Source of the DNA: an uncultured Oscillospiraceae bacterium
GTDB lineage: Bacteria; Bacillota; Clostridia; Oscillospirales; Oscillospiraceae
NCBI GenBank assembly: GCA_910587345.1
Contig: CAJUKH010000017.1
Location: 1 to 64,000 of the forward strand
Length of the DNA stretch: 64,000 nt
Reading direction: 5' to 3'
Below, piece after piece: positions 60,200 through 64,000 of this stretch. The notes below the pieces were generated by a model. It saw only the letters and a program-made list of their open reading frames with translations. It made no database searches and was not told the DNA's origin. Made by a program: the position numbers and the translations under genes. Every line of letters begins with the position of its first letter. Within the stretch, counting starts at the first letter, position 1.

Positions 60200-60892
60200 T
60201 TATCCCTTCATTTCGTAAGGTTCCCGGGAGACTTCAACAAGTTCTCCATTGATGCGTTCATACACTACCTTTTCCTGATGGAAGTTTTCATCCGGATAGG
60301 TGTACTCTACTTTGCGGAAACAGACCAGCTTATCATTTTCCCAGCAATGGTATGTCTCCGTGCCAGAGCAGCAGCTACTTCGTGCCCAGCCGGAAATGAC
60401 CCCGGTTTCCTCATCAAATTGCGGCCAGGAGATTTGGTCAAATTCCGGTTCTGCCACAAATAAACCCTGTCCTTCATCCCAGATCCAATAGTGATAATAA
60501 GCCGGCTGATTTCCCATGGCATACATATATCCAAAATCCATATAGCCGTCAAAGTTGGCATTCCGGACATCCTTCCACTTAAAACAGGTAACATCCTCCG
60601 CCGTCATGCTTTGAAGTGGGTTTATCAAATCACTGGCAGTCCACACTGAAAAGTGTTGTTCCTCAAAAAAAGTTCCCTCAACCTCCACCAACTCCACCGT
60701 CACCAGCACGGTGCCCAGCCTGCCCCCGGTGGGGACTTCAAAGGCGTCGTGGGTGTCGTCAATTGGAAATCCCCACAACTCCGTAACTTCCTCCGATGTG
60801 GGTTCCGGCTCCGGGGTTCCCTCCCTCCCTTGCCCGCAGGCGGACAGGGGCAGGGTAAAACAGAGCAGAAGGGCAAATACTCTCTTTCTCAT
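60200..60892 (-). CDS. Lipoprotein with XAC2610-like body
   Basis: A 230-residue lipoprotein with lipobox LPLSACGQ (Cys19). The region NANFDGYMDFGYMYAMGNQP followed by Trp/Tyr-rich repeats resembles XAC2610-related lipoproteins of unknown function. It begins 7 bases after the YbeY fusion gene and sits between ybeY and era, an insertion into the usual gene order. Confidence 0.72.
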   Translation of the reverse strand: MRKRVFALLLCFTLPLSACGQGREGTPEPEPTSEEVTELWGFPIDDTHDAFEVPTGGRLGTVLVTVELVEVEGTFFEEQHFSVWTASDLINPLQSMTAEDVTCFKWKDVRNANFDGYMDFGYMYAMGNQPAYYHYWIWDEGQGLFVAEPEFDQISWPQFDEETGVISGWARSSCCSGTETYHCWENDKLVCFRKVEYTYPDENFHQEKVVYERINGELVEVSREPYEMKG

Positions 60893-60899
60893 ATATCCC

Positions 60900-61814
60900 T
60901 CATCTCCCGATGCCCAACTGTCCCAAAATAGCCTCCTCCCGCTGGCGCATCTGGGCCTTCATGGGACCGTCGTCCATGTGGTCGTAGCCCAGAAGGTGCA
61001 GGACGGAGTGGACCGCCAGATAGGCGCACTCCCGCCGGGGACCGTGGCCGTACTCCTCCCCCTGGCTCCTCACCCGGTCCAGATTCAGCACCATGTCCCC
61101 CAGGGGGACCAGACCGGAGCCTGGCTCAATATCCTCCTCGGTGGGCTTGTCCCCCGGGACAAATTCAAACATGGGAAAGGAAAGCACATCGGTGGGGGCG
61201 TCCACCCCTCTCTCCGACAGGTTGATGGCGTGGATGCCCTCGTCATCGGTAAGGAGTACATTGATCTCACAAGGCAGCTCCACCCCCTCCGCCGTCAATG
61301 CGGCGGGGATGACCCGCCACAACAGTTGCTCCATTTCAAAAGTATCCTCCTCCAATTCGGAGGAAATCAATAACTTATGCACAGAGCCTTCTATGGTTTC
61401 AGGCAATACCCAGGGAAGCCAGAAAAAAAGCATCAGGTCAAAGAAAGGTTCCGGAAAATCGTCGGCGGTACCGGGGGCAATTTCCCGGCCGCAGTGCAGA
61501 GCATACTTATCCGAAGGGGAGGGCATCTTTTTCAGTTCCTTCAGCACCCAACCGGCCACACGATAGTTGACCTGATAATAGAGCTTTTCGTCCTTATCAT
61601 AAAGCTCACAGACATAGCTGGCCTTCTCCGGGGGAATACCCAGCTTGTCCAGCAGGTCCAGTATCTCCCCAGGCAACTGCCGCTCCCGGGCCAAAAGCAC
61701 AAAATTCCGGCAGTGGCCGCAGGTGCAGTCCCACTCCCCGGCCTTCTCATACCAGCCCCGGGTGGCTTCCTCATCGATCTCCACTTTGTATTCGCCCCAT
61801 GTGTAAACGCCCAT
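60900..61814 (-). CDS. ybeY: YbeY endoribonuclease fused to an N-terminal Cys-rich domain
   Basis: A 304-residue protein. Residues 145-304 are a complete YbeY rRNA-maturation factor with the zinc site HSVLHLLGYDH. Residues 1-144 (MGVYTWGEYKVEIDEEATRG, CTCGHC, then FPEPFFDLMLFFWLPWVL) resemble a stand-alone clostridial protein of unknown function. The junction is in frame with no stop. A GTG at codon 145 with AGAAGG upstream could still start free YbeY. ATG 61814 is preceded by GGGAGG. Confidence 0.8.
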   Translation of the reverse strand: MGVYTWGEYKVEIDEEATRGWYEKAGEWDCTCGHCRNFVLLARERQLPGEILDLLDKLGIPPEKASYVCELYDKDEKLYYQVNYRVAGWVLKELKKMPSPSDKYALHCGREIAPGTADDFPEPFFDLMLFFWLPWVLPETIEGSVHKLLISSELEEDTFEMEQLLWRVIPAALTAEGVELPCEINVLLTDDEGIHAINLSERGVDAPTDVLSFPMFEFVPGDKPTEEDIEPGSGLVPLGDMVLNLDRVRSQGEEYGHGPRRECAYLAVHSVLHLLGYDHMDDGPMKAQMRQREEAILGQLGIGR

Positions 61815-61848
61815 GGCCGGACCTCCCTCTCTCTTCTCTGTGCTCCAC

Positions 61849-61876
61849 CGGGCGGGTTTAGAACCCGCCCCTACGG
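61849..61876. repeat. REP-like palindrome supplying a stop codon
   Basis: CGGGCGGGTT, 4 bases, AACCCGCCCCTACGG. It is the inverse of the GTAGGGGCGGGT unit at 17361 and 18741. The TAG of the gene ending at 61871 lies in the GTAGGGG edge of the repeat. Confidence 0.7.
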
Positions 61877-62179
61877 TTTGACCTGCTTCACATCGCTGAG
61901 CCGCAAGAGCATCTCCCGCTGGTTCTTTTTGCCCTCGTTGCGGATGACATGGACCCACTCCTCATCCACCTCCAGCACCTTGCAGAAAGTCGTGGTGGTG
62001 CCGCTGTCTTCATAGAGTGTGATGGCAACGGTCCGGCCTGCCCACTCCCGCAGCTGTCCGGCCAGCGCCCCCTGTCCCCCACGGCGGATATCGTTTTCCC
62101 GCAAAATACGCTCCAGCCGCCTGATTTTATCCCAAAGGAGAAAAACCACGGCAAAAACCACCAGTCCCCATGTTTCCAT
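61871..62179 (-). CDS. Membrane-anchored small protein
   Basis: A 102-residue protein with one N-terminal membrane helix (METWGLVVFAVVFLLWDKI) and a cytoplasmic LSm/SH3-like part (GRTVAITLYEDSGTTTTF, then EEWVHVIRNEGKK). Family not recognised. Its ATG overlaps the stop of the XRE gene (TGATG), and its last codons fall in a REP-like repeat. The middle resembles the C-terminal part of the XRE gene (KVLLAFYEEND). Confidence 0.72.
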   Translation of the reverse strand: METWGLVVFAVVFLLWDKIRRLERILRENDIRRGGQGALAGQLREWAGRTVAITLYEDSGTTTTFCKVLEVDEEWVHVIRNEGKKNQREMLLRLSDVKQVKP

Positions 62180-62634
62180 CAGCCCTCGCCCCCTTCCGGC
62201 AAAATGGTGATGGTGCGAATGGAGGACAGGGGAATGAGGCGGGTTTCCCGCCTGTCCCTTTTCTCCCTGACAAACTCCACATTTGCCCAACCGCCGTCAA
62301 AGTCCAGAATGCGGCTCCAGTCACAGAAAATGAAATCGTTTTCCTCATAAAAGGCCAGCAGGACCTTCCTGCCCACCGCCTCCCGCAAAAGCCGTGTCAC
62401 CGGGGAGGGGGGCTTGTCCCCCGTCGGGGACGGCTCGTTGCTGGCCCCCAGCAGGTAGTCGCAGCTCACGCCGAAGAGGGCAGCCATGCGGACGATTTTG
62501 TCGGTCTCGGGATAGGCGGTGTCCGACTCCCAGCGGCTCACCGCCTGCCGGGTCACCCCCAGCTTTTCCGCCAGCTGCTCCTGGGTCATGTTCTGGCCCC
62601 TGCGGGCCTGGGCCAATCTTGCGCCCATACTCAT
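62179..62634 (-). CDS. XRE family regulator with C-terminal domain
   Basis: A 151-residue protein with an N-terminal helix-turn-helix (MTQEQLAEKLGVTRQAVSRWE, about 16-36). A C-terminal domain (about 85-151, VGRKVLLAFYEENDFIFCDW) resembles that of the next gene. GAGGTGA precedes the ATG. A long dyad over its own promoter suggests autorepression. It forms a two-gene operon with the membrane protein. Confidence 0.85.
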   Translation of the reverse strand: MSMGARLAQARRGQNMTQEQLAEKLGVTRQAVSRWESDTAYPETDKIVRMAALFGVSCDYLLGASNEPSPTGDKPPSPVTRLLREAVGRKVLLAFYEENDFIFCDWSRILDFDGGWANVEFVREKRDRRETRLIPLSSIRTITILPEGGEG

Positions 62635-62669
62635 ATATAATCACCTCACGCTCGGCCCCACGGGGCCGG

Positions 62670-62707
62670 AATGGGATAAGTATAGAAGACTTGTCCCATT
62701 TTGCCCA
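62670..62707 (-). promoter_or_regulatory. Promoter with long operator of the XRE operon
   Basis: TGGGCA, 17 bases, TATACT on the minus strand. The dyad AATGGGATAAG, 9 bases, CTTGTCCCATT (62670-62700; 10 of 11 paired) covers the -10. Confidence 0.75.
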
Positions 62708-62744
62708 GGCCCCAGGGGTTTCCATCTGCAACCTTTGGGTTGCA

Positions 62745-63245
62745 TCACCCCACATGGTCCTCCGAAGGGCTGTTCCGCTCCACTTCCCTCCAGATCTGAT
62801 AATAGACATAGATATAGTAAATTGCCGCCCCCAGCCCAATCAGGAGAACTATCAGGGATAGCCTGCTTTCCATCAAAGACAGGAGCGGAGTGGCCAACAC
62901 CCCCGCAGCCAGCACATACCAGCTTTTGCGAAACATCCCTGCCCGTCCTTTGTCCTCCACGGTCTCCTCCACCCACAGCACCAGCCGGTAGGTGATCAGC
63001 AGCTGGAATACCAAACCGATGGGCAGCGGAATGCTTCCGCCAAAGATATCAGCAAGCCAGAGTCCCCCGGTAACGAACGCTCCCGCTGCCGCAATGTACC
63101 CGGTGATCTTTTTGGATGGGCATTCCTTTCCCTTTGCGATTCCCATAAAGATAAGAATGTACCCCACAAAGGCCGGGAGCATGTCCACACCATTGATTTT
63201 CAGATAAAGAAAAAGGAACAGCAGGCCGACAAAAATTTTCTTCAT
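62745..63245 (-). CDS. Multi-pass membrane protein of unknown function
   Basis: A 166-residue protein with about five hydrophobic segments (starting MKKIFVGLLFLFLYL). AAGGGGGAG lies before ATG 63245. It directly follows phoH and may be cotranscribed. No family recognised. Confidence 0.7.
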   Translation of the reverse strand: MKKIFVGLLFLFLYLKINGVDMLPAFVGYILIFMGIAKGKECPSKKITGYIAAAGAFVTGGLWLADIFGGSIPLPIGLVFQLLITYRLVLWVEETVEDKGRAGMFRKSWYVLAAGVLATPLLSLMESRLSLIVLLIGLGAAIYYIYVYYQIWREVERNSPSEDHVG

Positions 63246-63258
63246 GTTCCGCTCCCCC

Positions 63259-64000
63259 TTATCTTTTTGCCTTCCGCCGCTCCTCGTCCTGCTCGTAGGC
63301 CTTAATGATCCGCTGAACAATGACATGGCGCACCACGTCGGCCCCGGTGAGCTGGCAGATGGCGATGTCCTCCACCCCCTTCAGCACCCGCATGGCCTCC
63401 TTCAGCCCGCTGACCTGCTCGTTGGGCAGGTCGATCTGGGTGATGTCGCCGGTGATGACGATTTTGGAGCCGAAGCCCATTCTCGTCAAAAACATTTTCA
63501 TCTGCTCCCGGCTGGTATTCTGGGCCTCGTCCAAAATGATGAAGCTGTCATCCAGGGTCCGGCCCCGCATATAGGCCAGAGGGGCCACCTCGATGTTGCC
63601 CCTCTCCAGATACTTCTGGTAGGTCTCCGCCCCCAGCATCTCAAAAAGAGCGTCGTAGAGGGGCCGCAGGTAGGGGTCCACCTTGCTTTGCAGGTCGCCG
63701 GGCAAAAAGCCCAGCCGCTCCCCCGCCTCCACGGCAGGCCGGGTGAGGATGATACGGTTTATTTCCCCCGCCCGGAAAGCGGCCACGGCGGCGGCCACCG
63801 CCAGATAGGTCTTGCCGGTGCCGGCAGGGCCGATGCCCAGGGTCACCAGATTCTTCCGGATGGCGTCCACATACTTCTTCTGGCCCAGGGTCTTGGCCTT
63901 GATGGGCTTTCCCTTGGCGGTGACGCAGAGCACATCGGCGGAAAACTGCCCGATCTTATCCTCGTTGCCCGTCTTTACCAGATTCAGGATATAGCGCACG
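63259..64000 (-). CDS. phoH: PhoH-like ATPase (5' end outside window)
   Basis: A 246-residue piece of a PhoH family P-loop ATPase with GPAGTGKT, ILTRPAVEAGERLGFLPGD and a DEAQN Walker B. Complete family members have about 310-330 residues, so the N-terminus lies beyond the window edge. PhoH heads the ybeY-era cluster in most Firmicutes. Confidence 0.92.
   Translation of the reverse strand, partial: VRYILNLVKTGNEDKIGQFSADVLCVTAKGKPIKAKTLGQKKYVDAIRKNLVTLGIGPAGTGKTYLAVAAAVAAFRAGEINRIILTRPAVEAGERLGFLPGDLQSKVDPYLRPLYDALFEMLGAETYQKYLERGNIEVAPLAYMRGRTLDDSFIILDEAQNTSREQMKMFLTRMGFGSKIVITGDITQIDLPNEQVSGLKEAMRVLKGVEDIAICQLTGADVVRHVIVQRIIKAYEQDEERRKAKR

Overview
The window comes from a high-GC, low-rRNA-density stretch of a Clostridia genome, most likely an Oscillospiraceae gut anaerobe of the Flavonifractor/Lawsonibacter/Oscillibacter type. 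The evidence is the clostridial gene set (YerC/YecD, YqzL next to RecO, HPr with His15 and Ser46, HrcA/CIRCE-type heat-shock control, the phoH-ybeY-era-recO block), several secreted proteins with S-layer homology (SLH) domains, two spore-cortex-type SleB hydrolases, and long GC-rich intergenic repeats. No rRNA operon, prophage, intact transposase or CRISPR array was seen.

Layout. 1-792 is intergenic repeat DNA. 793-3575 holds an Lsa-type ABC-F ribosome-protection gene behind a leader-peptide attenuator, a GNAT gene and a DUF1622 gene. 3605-4426 is a five-gene tRNA operon (Val-Asp-Phe-Gly-Cys) with a consensus promoter and a terminator. 4463-6542 is the yerC-methyltransferase-hslO operon. 6660-8114 is an AT-rich pair (secreted protein plus membrane-anchored protein). 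8246-10023 is a purine permease/phosphoribosyltransferase operon. 10100-12071 is an AT-rich accessory segment with two XRE regulators and an unknown gene. 12150-17303 holds DUF3298, rpmB, two tandem SleB paralogues and an SLH-M15 peptidase. 17304-19019 is a second repeat cluster. 19020-25860 has an SLH-M13 peptidase, an XRE gene, clpB and hsp20 with CIRCE. 25925-33126 has uraA with an unusual U-rich leader ORF, lysA, a frameshifted lipoprotein gene, DUF4261, gluQRS, a zinc-ribbon protein, a LysR regulator and proC. 33380-34870 is a second AT-rich secreted/membrane pair. 34882-47696 has a MerR regulator, a very large SLH protein with a phosphodiester glycosidase domain, hemW, a dicarboxylate symporter, an RluA enzyme and two further SLH proteins. 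47778-56035 has a MATE exporter, a radical SAM protein, HPr, mutS2, an IS200-like remnant and feoAB. 56167-64000 has GNAT genes, recO, yqzL, a nucleotidyltransferase, era, a lipoprotein, a YbeY fusion, an XRE operon, a membrane protein and the start-truncated phoH.

How it works together. Most genes are housekeeping: pyrimidine and purine salvage, lysine and proline synthesis, iron(II) uptake, proteostasis, translation fidelity and rRNA maturation. A recurring theme is the cell surface: at least five exported proteins carry SLH repeats beside different catalytic or binding domains. The least routine signals are regulatory or repetitive: a uraA leader that looks like the enterobacterial pyrBI attenuator, an ABC-F attenuator with a seven-residue leader peptide, five copies of a roughly 265-bp repeat with a covarying hairpin, a paired TACATTTGTA motif found twice, an IS200-like miniature remnant, a YbeY fusion, and AT-rich secreted/membrane gene pairs that look recently acquired.
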